Assembly: GCA_024734555.1 (NCBI GenBank)
Contig: JANPWX010000097.1
Coordinates: 1,657,312 to 1,721,311 of the forward strand
Length of the DNA: 64,000 nucleotides
Origin: Trochalopteron elliotii
Taxonomy: Eukaryota; Chordata; Aves; Passeriformes; Leiothrichidae
Direction: 5' to 3'
Shown: in pieces, positions 37,101 through 49,312 of the stretch
How positions within the stretch are numbered: the first letter of the stretch is position 1
Layout of the letters: each line of letters opens with the position of its first letter
Made by a program: the position numbers and the translations under genes
Notes under the pieces: model-generated
Seen by the model: only the letters and a program-made list of their open reading frames with translations
The model's database searches: none
Told to the model about the DNA's origin: nothing

Positions 37101-40100
37101 GAGCATGTTATTTAGCCTCAAGTGGTGGTAAACCAAGTTCTTTTTGAAGTCGTCACTTTATAACATTCTGTTCAGCTTTCCCTCACTGTGTCTCGAGTTG
37201 AAGCTTCACTTTACAACCTTTATTAACAAACAATGCCACATGCTGCTAATTTAAGAAGGCCCCATTTTACAAGTTAGATAGCTGATTATTTTTTACAATG
37301 GGAAAATAATTAAACTTTGCTAGTTCATATTTTTTTTTAAAGGGAAATTTAAGAAAAAAAGCCATAATCTTATGCCATCATTTCTCACTTGAGAAATGCC
37401 AGAGTTCAGAAGTTAAAGTAAACTGAGTCAATCTCATCATTCAAGCCTTTCCTGAGCCAATGTAGTATCATTACTGGTAATGTGACCACATACTACATGA
37501 TCCTAAGGGTTGTCTTACCCTGCCCAAAGCACACTTTTCATGTGGAAAGAAACAGCACTACACACCTACTAATCTCTCTAGAAGTGTGATCTCAGCACCT
37601 GCCATGCAACAGTTAAACTATGCAAGAGATGTATTAAGTCATCCTTTCTTTTTAACTACATGTAAAGAAAACAAAATTCAGATTTCCACATAAATGCAAA
37701 TCAGTCAAGTGTTACAACCATATTTTCTACTGTCTTTTTAAACTATTTTCTCTAACTGTATAATTTATGTTATACAGACCACTGTTAAAACAGCAGTCCT
37801 CCTTCTATATGACAGATTTATAGCTGTATGCTTCCAGATTTCTACTGGAAACACCATCATAGCATGCTATACCAGGTGGAGCTTTCAGATCTTGTAAGAA
37901 GAACATGAAACTGAGCTTTACACCCTCCCAGAATTAGAAAGCACACAAAGTATATAAATCACCAAAATACATAAAGCATCAAGACTACATTACAAGTTAC
38001 ATATCATTATCCTGTAAGGATTTATGTGTGCATTTGTTCCGGTATCATTCCTGCAAATTCATTACAATAATCAATCTGCTTTGAAATCAGCATGTGCAAA
38101 GCACACAAGACCTAAAGTCAAACTGAAATAAGTATCTATCATCTTCCTCCTGCCTCCTCCTCAAAATCCCAGCCCCTCAGTTAAAATCAGTTCTATGGGG
38201 GTAGAGGCTTAAATAACCGCCTAAAATTTCAGTGGCTATTTCTTCTACAACAGCTCACAGAGAAAGAACAACATCTATTTTGTGCTTACATTTATTTTCA
38301 TGAAAATGGTCAAGTGCAGCCTAGCAGCTCTATCTTCTGCGGTTGACAGCAAGAATGGTGTTGCCTCAGGAATGGCTTAAGAACAATGAATAAAACATGA
38401 GCTCTGGAGAAATGTATGTCAAAAAAAAAGACCAAACACACAAATCCTCCATGTTGGCGTGGTTTATGTCTGTTATGTCCACACGTATGTTCATGTACAG
38501 TGTTGTATCACATTTGTTGCTTCACATGAATTCCACTGTTATTTTTCCAGCTAACAGCCCAGAACCTTGCACAACAAACCACATCCAATGACAATTCCTT
38601 ATCTGTATTTTTAACATGCTTTTCAATGTACGCAAACAGCCAAGACAGCACTCTAGTTAAAAAGTACCAACACAGTACCATTGTAAGCAATATTGTGCAA
38701 AAGATCAACTAATAAAATCACCTTATCTGTGGTTAAAACAGTGCTGCCAGTGTCCTCTCTATGTGCTACATGGCACCACTAAAATTCAAGAACTCCTAAC
38801 TACTTCGCTTATATTGTTGGAGTCAAAGGCAGCCTTGGATAACTCTGCTGACATTGGTATAGGTACAGCTTTTATCATGTAAGTGTTTGCACAGTTTACT
38901 TCCTAGAGCAACTTCATATCAGAATCTCTGGATACTAAAACCAACTAATAAACCACTAATGTTGCTACAGTAGAATTGCTTGGCTTAAAAGAACAAAACA
39001 ACAAAACCCACAACACACACACACTCTTCTAATGCTACCAAACACAATACAAATGTCAGTGTACACAATACTCTCTGAATTACACCACAAAAAAGTGAGA
39101 TAACACCACACTTTAATATGCTTCTGTCAGTGCAGTGTTAGTGCTAGAGATGATCATAGTGTTACCAATTAAATACATAAAATTGCAAGACAGAAAAGTG
39201 ACTTGTTATCACTCAATAAAACACTTGCAAATAACTTTGACCATGACTACATTAAACAGCATTAAGAGAACATGTTACACCTGCTGAAGGTAAAACTAGT
39301 GATTTACTAAGGGGAAAAGAAAAACAGTATTTAGGAATAAGTCAGTTACAACACATGCATAATTTTTTCTTTTTTTATTTTGTCTTATTTGACTTTCCAA
39401 CAAATCTAAGAAAAAGGCTTCTCATCAAAACATAAATTATTAAATCCCAAGCAAGCACCATTCTATGAACATCTATCTCCCCATGTCGTGCAGAGATGTA
39501 AGAATGGCCCCATTACATCAGACCTGGAAGCAGCCACCAAAGTATTTATCCCAGCTCCTGAGAGTCAGGGAAACCTCCACTACAAACTTTAGTGAGAGAA
39601 AGGTTCAGCTCATGCTTTTTGTCATACCAGTTTTGTGCTCCATTGCTGAAACATACACTTTCTTGACAGCAAATATAAATTCTTGTTAGACTTAACAAAT
39701 GCTATATGCATTGACAGCATAAGATACTAAATCAGATTGGTCTTAGCACAAATAGTAACCTAACTAAACTAGTATCAGCACAGACCTCAACAAAAGGTGC
39801 ATTGTTCAGTGTCCTTTATTTTTGCAAATATGGATGTTCCTATGACCTGCCAGTGACAATGTGCACCACTAAACAGGAAGTTTGAAGCTCAAAATTGGCC
39901 TCTTGCTGTTCTACACCACTGTCACTCTCTTCCAGCAGCGATTTTAAGAACCAGACAAATTTGAATGATTCTCATTTAGCTTACCTAACCAGAAACACTA
40001 AAAAACAAAGGTGAGAGGAAAGCAAAGTGAACCATGAAGGACAGTCTGAAGATAACAGAAAAGATCTAGTCCAATTAAAACATACCACTGGAATTACACT

Positions 40101-43100
40101 CTATGTGAGGAGTGAAGGATTGGGAACACACCGTTCAAAAAGTATAGACCTTCAGTTCTTTCTGACTAAGGCTATTTTAACAAGGTTAGATAATCAGAAA
40201 AGGGGACATAGGTTTGTCCATTAGCCATTATGAGGCTAGGAAAATATGCACTTGGCTAGATACAGGAGAACAAAGGAAAAAAAGCCAACATTCGCAAATT
40301 TTGTCAAAAGACTCATATTATATGGTTTAAATTAGGACTCTTCTGTCAGATTCAGTATTGATATAAATACAAAAAGAACCCAAACCAAAGGATTAGTCTA
40401 CAAAACGAGTTATAAACCAGAACAGTGGCACACTGTGTTTAACAGTGTTTAAGTGTGGGGAAGAATGCAACGTTCCTCTCTCGTCATTTGTGTTTTCTAA
40501 GTAGATTGGACATTTTTATAACCACACTTACTCGCACTTTCCATAACTAAATCTGACACAGTGCGTAATGCTGTTCCTCAGCAGAATAAAAATTCTCATT
40601 TTCTTTGCAAGTCGGACCAGTTCAGCAGAATCAAATTCATAACATTAATAAATCACCAAAACCCAAGATAACATCTCAAAACAGTGTAATATATAAGCCT
40701 TAGCTATGTTTTACAAACACATTAATCATTAACAGATTGAACAGGCCCACACTAAAGCAATTCTTCATCTGCATCCATCCGAGTTCCTTTCAATGGGTCA
40801 CAAAATATTCTTACATCAATACTCCACAGTACTTCCACTACGTTTTGCCAAAGCTGTTGAGCAGACCCTGATCTTCAAAGTAATTTTTCAGACATTTAGA
40901 TAGATGCATGCAAAATATCACTCAATACATTTCATACATCTTGGGTCCCCCATTTTGCTGCCACCACAACCACTGTGAAGGATTGCTGTGGTACTGCTGA
41001 ATTTTCAACAAACGAGCTGCAAATCAGGTCTGTGGCTACATTAGCACAGCTTGCCCAGGAGTGGATTTCCAGACCAAAGTAGGTGATTAGAGCATTCACA
41101 CTTTTAATGTTTAGGTTAATTTTATTTCAAACTCTGTCTAATCTGGTCCTATACACCAAACCTCCTTCTTAAGAGAAAATGCCGTAGTGCACATCCCAGT
41201 TTTGTTTAATTTGAAATAATCCAGTTAAGGGATGGGTGCTCTGTTGGCCCATTTTCTGATGTGATCCAAAAACAACTAGGACAGTCACCTTAAAATCATC
41301 TTTCTGACCTGAACATACTAAACATGAACATGAACCTGAACATGGCCCCAATTACAGTACTTCACTTAATGTTAAATTTCTATCTCAGCCATCAAAGAAC
41401 AATCCAGCAGATAGAAATTTCAGCAATGGACAATCTAGTATCCCATCACCATAAATCAGATAGAGCAGAGCCTCTAACAGAAGAAAAGTCACTGGCTCTT
41501 CGTAACCTGGGCAAATAAATCTTCCCCAAATGCCTGCCCTTCTCTCCACTTGATCAAACTCTTCCTTAGACCTAGGCTGAAACCACTTCCTCAATGACCC
41601 AATTCTTATCCTTTCTCACTCAGCCCACCATTCTGACATGCTCTTCCTGAGCAACCTCCCTATGACTTTACTCCAAATGTTTACTCAAAGCTAGTTTAAA
41701 GGACAAAAGGAACAATCTGTCATGCAGGCAATCCACACCATTATCTAACCCTCATTCTTTCAAACCAAGACTGAGGCTCCAGCAGACCTGCACACAGAGC
41801 CATGAAGTGCAGCAATGATGCCAAAAAAACAGATGAAGAAGAGGAGTCAGCCTGTGGCAGCCTGGAAAGGAAAAAGTCCTCAAGCTATCTGAATAAAGAA
41901 AAACCTCATACAAGTTCCATAGAATACACTTCAGCTGGGAGATCATCAGAAACAAGACAGTCAAAAAACAATCTTACAAATACAAGGGCAAAGGGATTAC
42001 AGAGAGTAAAATTGCCAGGGATAGAATAAAAATGGATCTTAGAAAGTACTACATGTAGTGCAGAAACATAAGAAGAAGTGAGAAAATATATCTATAGGAT
42101 AGATGCAGATAATTAATATGGCTACTTTTTATCAGAAAAAAAATGTAAAATTTTATTATGTTATCCTTCAACATGTTCTCACTAACATACCACGAAATCT
42201 TATATTTCATGCTAAATAAAGGTATGCTTTTATTGCAGAGCATGCTTTTCATTGCAAAACTCAGGGTGGGTAGGAGTGGAATGAAGACAAGCTACTGCTC
42301 AGTATTGGTTAATACACCATTTAACTGACCTAAGTAATGCACACCAAGTATTCGTGCATTTTCGGAAGAAAAGCCTAAAAATAAGTGAAATGTAAAAATA
42401 AAATTAACTTACACCTTATTTTACTTTTCTTCATGTATGTTTTCATATTTATTCTCCTTGAAAATTAAGTTATTACTGTAAACTTCACATCTAACAAAAT
42501 TGTTTAAAGAATGAGTAAAGAAAACGATTTCATTTTATCTGGCTCAATCCATTTCTTTTAGCTGAACCTAACCTAACCCCAACCTTTCACCTAGTGAAAA
42601 AATGGTCCAGTGTTTGCTACAGATCCAGACTGGGATCTTGCTTTTGATAGGGGAATTAGGTATTTCTGAAAGCAGGTGGTAGTAGTAAGAAATTACTTTG
42701 CAGCACTGTCTTTTGCTTTCAGCAAAAGCCATAATAGTAAAAACAGGAAAAGGCTTAAACTAGCCCAACTTAATAAGAAATACAAGAAAATGCAATAATA
42801 GTTTTCACAGCTGAAGATCTGTGAAAAGGTTCTAGGTCAGCTCTGTAAGAGGAAAGCACTGTAAGATGATCAGGAAACTGAAGCACTCACTGCTAAGTTT
42901 AAATGGCAAAGAGAAGCAAACCTTTTTTTTTCCCCTCCCCAATTAAAAAAAAAATCACCACAAAATACAAATTAAAAATCATTCTTTTTTCAGAATAAGC
43001 ATATAAAAAAGTTAAATGCTTTACCTACAGCATAGAAAAAATATAAGGTTAAAAATTTAGGCTGGTGAGGCCACATCAATCACCTGTTGATTGAAGAGCA

Positions 43101-44719
43101 TTAAGTTACAGAATCCCACATATTTACAGCCATATTATGGAAACTGCATCACATTATTTGATGTCCTACCCAGTAACACAGTCAATCCACAAGTTTCTTG
43201 ATAGCACTTAACACACCCTAGTCTCAAAGACAGGATGATTGTTTCTGTCTTGCCCTATAGCCATTCCTTCCTCCCTCTATTGTAACCTTAATATTTTCAG
43301 TAGCCAAAGATATTTTCATGACCTTTTTTGACTTAATCCCTAAGACAATAAAAAATATTTAAGGGCATTTCCCTACTGTCAAAAAGAGAATTATTCCATT
43401 TCAAGCATCTGTCAAATCTAAGCAATCTACTGTACAATGTTTTATTTCTGTGTAAGTTCAGCTGAAATTTTTAGTAATGCCTAAAGCACATCAGCTGCTT
43501 TGGTCCCACTAACCTTTAAAAAAAGCCTTTCCTTCTTTCTCTCATATAACTTCCCCTTACAAGTACAACAAGTAGGAGGAAAAAACTTAAAGCTGCTCTG
43601 AACTACAATGTGCCAAAATGTAATCATCTTCAAGACTGTCAACTCTTAAAGAATCTCCAGAGCAACATAACAAAATTTGCTATCCTATGATCTGTGGAAT
43701 CTCCCTTCGGTCAGCAGTAAACCAGTGTCCTAAACAGGGTACCTGTGGTCTTGACAACACAATCATTGGGACAAGTCATAAACAAAGTCCCTTACTAGAA
43801 ATCTAGGACTCTTTCTACAGTCTCTATTCTTTAGAAATCAATGTCTCTTCAACTATATGTGGAACAAAGATATTACATGTAAAATATTGCAACGAGTTGA
43901 AACTAGATAAGTAGATAAAACAGAATCCTTCAACCATGAATTTGATGAATTCCTCCCACACCAGCTTCCTGTCCTCAAGTCTGTCACATGATGAAATGCA
44001 GAGATAATCACTGCTTACACACACAGTCTGTATTTCATAATAAAAACGGGGGGGACCCCACATAAACCACCGTTTTGAGTGAGTAGAAAATAACACTACA
44101 ATTCCGCAGTCGACTCAAGAATTATTCAGCTATTTATTCTTGGATGTCCTAAGTGATAATGATCAGCTTGATTCTCCAAATCATCAAGGGATACTCTTAA
44201 AGGTCTTCATACAGTGATAAACAAGCATACAACTGAGCCACAGACGGTGAAAGACTCGAACAATCTTGCTTGTATTTAACTTCACTTGAAATATCTTCTT
44301 AGTCTCTAATCCACATCTAAATAAAAAGGCAGTGAAAGTCTACAGGTCACCTACATCAACATCACCATTGTGATGTTCTCAACACAAAGGCTGCCAAACA
44401 ACTGGGGTAAGCTTGTCACGTAGAGGTGCCATGCTCTGAAACACTTGCAGTTTACAAACCTGAGCCTGTGCCGGTCTGAAGTGCACTAAAGCAAACTATC
44501 TTCCATTATTCTAAGCCAGATCTCTGCTTATAAAACCTTTGTTTCCTAAAATCCTGTAACATTCTATTCTTTCCTGAAAGATGACTGTTTTCACTCAGCC
44601 CGGCAAAAGATTTGTCCATATATGGACAACCCTGAAGACAACAAATGGCTCTTTTCCCGGTCTATTATCAAGCCAGGAAATTAGACTGCCTGAGGTACTC
44701 TGCCTTACTTACTCAGTTC
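34172..44719. other. About 10.5 kb of noncoding sequence
   Basis: No gene or transposon recognised. The most protein-like short frame is 41802-42029 (plus, 75 codons, rich in K, S, E, T, with AKKTDEEEES near its start), but A-rich DNA gives such composition by chance. It has no convincing splice sites or family resemblance. Short CA tract near 39014; poly(T) and poly(A) runs of 8-10 near 42920-42955. Confidence 0.5.
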
Positions 44720-44935
44720 AGAGCCGAGAGGAAACATTCTTGAGTTCGTTAATCATCCATTTTCACACGAAGGTGAACGGATGCTTTTCCTTTACAGCTT
44801 TAGCAGCAATCGCCGCCATCAATTACGTGGAAGATTAAAGCCCTCACACAGCCACGGGAGACAACGGAGCGCTAACGATGACAGCAGAGAGTTACAGGGC
44901 AGACAGCTGGGTCCCCGAGGGCTCGGCGGAGGGAA
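44720..44935. other. CpG cluster, candidate promoter, first exon or conserved element
   Basis: About 14 CpGs occur in about 215 bases, in surroundings with very few. Included are ATCGCCGCCATCAATTACGT (44808-44827), CACGGG, AACGGAGCGCTAACGATG and CCCGAGGGCTCGGCGGAGGG (44914-44933). On the minus strand there is a short frame starting at the ATG in TTGATGGCGGCGATT, reading MAAIAAKAVKEKHPFTFV and then stop: 18 codons, alanine/lysine-rich. I recognise no gene. The compositional island is visible; promoter, exon or conserved noncoding element are alternatives I cannot separate. Confidence 0.35.
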
Positions 44936-46208
44936 GAAAAAAAGTAATATAAAATTTAAAATAAATATCACACATCAATAAATTCTGCAATGCTGAAAAA
45001 GTGGGAACAGGAAGAAAGGAAAACCCCTGTGCTTTCAGTATAGTCTCAGCTACTTTCTCGCCATTCTTAATGTTTAAATGCAGTTCTACATAAACCCACA
45101 GCCTAAAGAACACTATGGATATGAAATACTTTACTCTCTGATACTCAGGGGCCTGTAAAATTCTTTTACCTTTCCATGCACAATTTGCAGTTGAAGTCAC
45201 TATCTTTAGTAAGGAAAAAAAAACATACATGTGAGGAATCTATAGTCTGAATAGATCTGAAAAATAAGTTCAAGGTCCAAAGAATTGAAGACTTTCTAAA
45301 AGGCCAAGAAATTTCATCCTCCTTTTACACTGGAAACCCTGCAAAGAAACCCCTCTCACGGAGTCAGCTCAGCTACCTAGAAACTTAGACTCAAGCCAGT
45401 CTTTGCCTTTTTAAGCTGCAACAAAGGAAACGATTGAGGAAGCATTAAAACCCAAGTGCACCATAAAAGGCATCTACCAGAAAACTAGCTGCTATTTGCA
45501 ATGAAGAACGTGCCCTATTTAAATGATAACAAATCACCACAGTCCCTATGTCCTATTAAGATATAAAGAATGTGTCACCAGAAGTATGACCAAAAGCTGG
45601 TATTTCAGCTCCTCAGAAGCTGGCATATTTCTTTCAGAAACTTGAGTAGGTGGGACTGTATTTTCTCAATGGAAAAATATGAACTGATGTGTCATACTCT
45701 ATTTATGTTTTGTTGGTATTTTTTAAATCTTCTGCCAGAAAATTCCTTATTGCCCCTTCCACTTCTTGGTGTCCCAATTGTCTTTTCAGCTATGTTTATT
45801 TTCTGACTGGCAAGGAAACTACAAAATTCTATCTTGGTTTTTTCTTTATATGCTTTCTTGTTCTCTTCCGTTTTCCTCCTATGAAGGCATCCTGTGCACG
45901 TTAATCTTTCCAAGTTTACAATGAAAAGTTGTACGTTTCACAATGGAACCAAGCAGCTCTTTATGCTGCCAGCATTAGTCAAGGCAACAAAGAGCTAAAA
46001 GATGGCTACTTAAAGCAGTCACAGAATTGTAACTGCTGGGTATCCACCCCTGATACTTCTCAAAAAATATTACAGGTATCTATAAAACTACCAGTCTCAC
46101 TCATTTGAAAACTGTTCTCCCTTGGTAAAGCTGTCAGCATGGGGGCAGGTGTTTGCTCTTTCTGAGGAAAGTATTTTCTGAAAACGGGCTGTGATGGGGT
46201 ACTAAACA

Positions 46209-46227
46209 CCCCCCCCCCCAAAAAAAA
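46209..46227. repeat. C11-A8 junction
   Basis: Eleven C followed directly by eight A. A very similar C8-A12 junction occurs at 47340. Confidence 0.9.
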
Positions 46228-47339
46228 GTCTCTTCCTGATAATACTGCATCTACTAAAAGGCTGTGATAGGGATCAATTAACAATGACGAGTTTTGGAAG
46301 GAGGAAAGACCGCTGAAAACACTCTCATCCTTTCAGCAGGTAGCCCCAATAGGGGAGGCACCAGGAATGCCACCTCTGTATTTTAGAAAGATATGAACAG
46401 ATTAGTTTATGCTGTTAAAAATACTGCTACAAGCATTTGGTAGTACTCTATTTCCTTCCCTAGCTTCCACTAGCTGCCCACCTCCTACATGTATAATGCA
46501 TAGGAATTTTACTAATGTATTGTACCTTTGTCAAAAAAAATATATTCACCATAAATCTAAATTTAAACCATGCATAACTTAAAATCATCAAGGGAACAGG
46601 TGACTAAATGAAACTGCAACAATTCTGTCAGTTTGCCATTTAACAACAGCATCTAAAAGCATTATTTCCCTTCCTCCTTTTATCCATTAAATCAGATGAA
46701 GGGTTATTTCATCCCTCCAGCACAGTAGTTCACTTCAAAATGCCACAGCACTGAAAAACAACTGCTGTCTACATGTAATTATGTGAATACCAAAAGAAAA
46801 GCTGTAGAATGGAAAACTAGTTTGCATATATAGTTTGGACTCCGGTCTCTCCCCCATTACCAACAGCACTGTTTCCTCACCACAGTCTCAGAAACAGCAA
46901 CTACCATTTATTTTCATAAAGCCTCCTGCTTTTCAAATATGACACAAGCCCATCTGGTGAGTCAAAGAAAGGGATGTCACTAAAACTTAAAAAAAGTCCA
47001 TAAAATTAAGCTGAATTCAAGCCAAAGGTAGCAAGTGTATTGAAGTATTGCTGTGAGCTCAGATAAAAGGGTAAAGGGACATTAAATATGCTGTAAACCA
47101 GATAATAATCTCCTGAAACAGAAACTTCTTGCTCTCCACTTTCAATAGAGAAAAACTTTGTTAAATATAACAAACTAAAACATAATTGGATGTCAAATAT
47201 TCTTGTTCAGGCGGTTCCACTGTGCTCCTCAAAACCTGGAATTAAGTTAATTGAATTAATTATTCTTATCCAAATCATTATCCCAGCAGCTTTTACGTGT
47301 GTTTGTTAGGGAGCTTTGATGGTCTGTTTCCACAAATGT

Positions 47340-47359
47340 CCCCCCCCAAAAAAAAAAAA
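47340..47359. repeat. C8-A12 junction
   Basis: Eight C followed directly by twelve A, 1.1 kb from the similar tract at 46209. Confidence 0.9.
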
Positions 47360-48798
47360 GTGACAGATTTTCAGCTCTGAACATTGCACAACTGGCTAGA
47401 GGACAAAGCAGGGAGTTGCCTGCCTGCAGCATCCAATCAGGAGAACCATCTCTTTGGTTTAAAATTCCAGCTGCTACAGGACTAACATTGTCCCTAACAA
47501 TTCACTTTTAATACTTGTCACAAACACTGTGGGAATGAAAAGTCTGTTTGAAGTCCAAAATGCAAGTTACAATTCAGAAATACACCTCTAGTGTATTTCA
47601 CAGCTGGTATCCCTTAGTACAATAGCTATTTAATGTTTTGTTTTCTTAAAAAGTGCCACGAAAATGTCACAATCCTTTCATAAGTAAAACACAAGCTGCC
47701 ATCTCCACTCTCATCTTTAGACCAGCAGAGAAAAAATCCTATTTTTTATTATGGGGGAATTAGTGAAGGAAAGATGCTTCTCATTTTCTGTTGGACATAC
47801 AAATAAGGAAAAATCAGCAGCAGCGCTGGGTAGAAGTTTCATTAGAAAAGTACATCATGGCTTGCAATTCCCTCCTTTCCCTTGATTTCTATTTTTTATA
47901 CACAAAATGCAGGTCATGCCCTTGAGCTTCTGCCAATGTATGATTTTACAGAAAGGCCATGTGAATAACTGAGTGGTTCAATATGAAGTAAATGATGAAA
48001 GAACCAAAATAAGAGAATGATATTTGTTTCAGATGAGTTTGCTCTTTCATAGGAACTGAGTGCACCAACATTTGAAAAAGGAAAACTTTCACTGACTTAA
48101 CATATCTTACTCATTAGTTCAGATCATCTGAAAGTGTCCTTCCAAGTTAGTTTTCCTGAAATCTGAAGCTAAACCAACCTTTACTTAATTCACAAATGAG
48201 TTTAGAAACACATCACTCCACTTAAAAGAATAAAGATCTACTCAGAAAAAGAAAATTTTTTTTTTTTTTAAAAATCTATGTACACTTTTCAACTGTGGAT
48301 CCAGCTCTGCTTTAGAGTTTTATTGGGATTTGAGTTGCAAATTCATCTTTGGCCTGGCAAAAGGAACAGCCACAAAGCAGCCATAAACAGAGTATCTTCC
48401 AGCTGTTACAAAGACATACTTTGCTTTACTTTACAAAATAATTCTATCCTACTGTTTTTAAACCATTTGCAGAAGTTTTCTTCAGCGAGATTTATGTCGA
48501 GTTAAGCAAATTAAAAAAACAACCATTGAGTCTTCTATGCTACAGAATACAGCAAGAGGAACTGTCTGTCTTGCTGCCATTGCCTTCCTGTCAAGGCAAA
48601 CACAAGGTTCAGGCCATGCCTTTCAAGCTTCCTTGAGATCATGGGCTAGAATTGGGAATTACCCATAACACAATTACTATTATTTCTAATAACACAGAGC
48701 CATCGGAGTAGCATTATGACCAAGACAGAAAGGAACCTTTGCAAGTAGTCATTTCTGTTTCCACATCTGCATGCATAAGCAATGGTGAAGAGTGCCTA

Positions 48799-48818
48799 AA
48801 AAGTTCTACAGAACTTTT
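48799..48818. repeat. Perfect 9-base inverted repeat
   Basis: AAAAGTTCT, AC, AGAACTTTT. Hairpin-capable; no function recognised. Confidence 0.8.
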
Positions 48819-49294
48819 CACAACATCACGCAGTTTGGCTGAAGTCTAAAAACAGCTTGGTGATGTCTGTACCCAGGAGGGACTTTTTTTGCTTTACATT
48901 TTTTTATATTGGCTGTATGCTTTCTGAGCTCCTATATACCACCATTGCCATAAATACAGCAAAAATCAGCTAAAGTTACTAAACACCAAACCTCTCCTCT
49001 AAATCTCTCCCCACCAAAACCAAGGCTGTATAAGAATAAGTAGGGAATTTTTTTTTTTCCTTTGGAGAATTTTTGAAGATTTTTCTGGTTACAAATTTGA
49101 TGCACATTCACTCTACGAGAAGTTCATTCTACAAGTTGCCACTAAGGTAAAACTCTGTGTGCTGTTTTCTGTGATCAGATAAAAACACTTGGGCACCCCA
49201 AACATTCAAACCAACCACTTGTATGCCACGGAGCTCATGTTCTTCCATATATTGCCATGAATTTTTTCTGACACCAAGCAGAGGAAGTCATGTC

Positions 49295-49312
49295 AAAAAA
49301 AAAAAAAAAAAA
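49295..49312. repeat. A18 homopolymer
   Basis: Eighteen A. The 5' side (49220-49294) does not resemble a SINE or processed transcript that I recognise. Confidence 0.9.

Noticed and set aside
39480..39560. AGAATGGCCCCATTACATCAGACC, possibly part of an old reptile repeat seen in turtles and crocodilians
   Set aside because: Similarity is limited to one short block plus a weak second one. Not enough to call.
41802..42029. 75-codon frame rich in K, S, E and T that looks protein-like
   Set aside because: The composition follows from A-rich DNA. No family resemblance or convincing splice context, and neighbouring frames look the same.
42564..42585. CCTAACCTAACCCC, telomere-like repeat
   Set aside because: Only about two units, no array, and no other subtelomeric signs.
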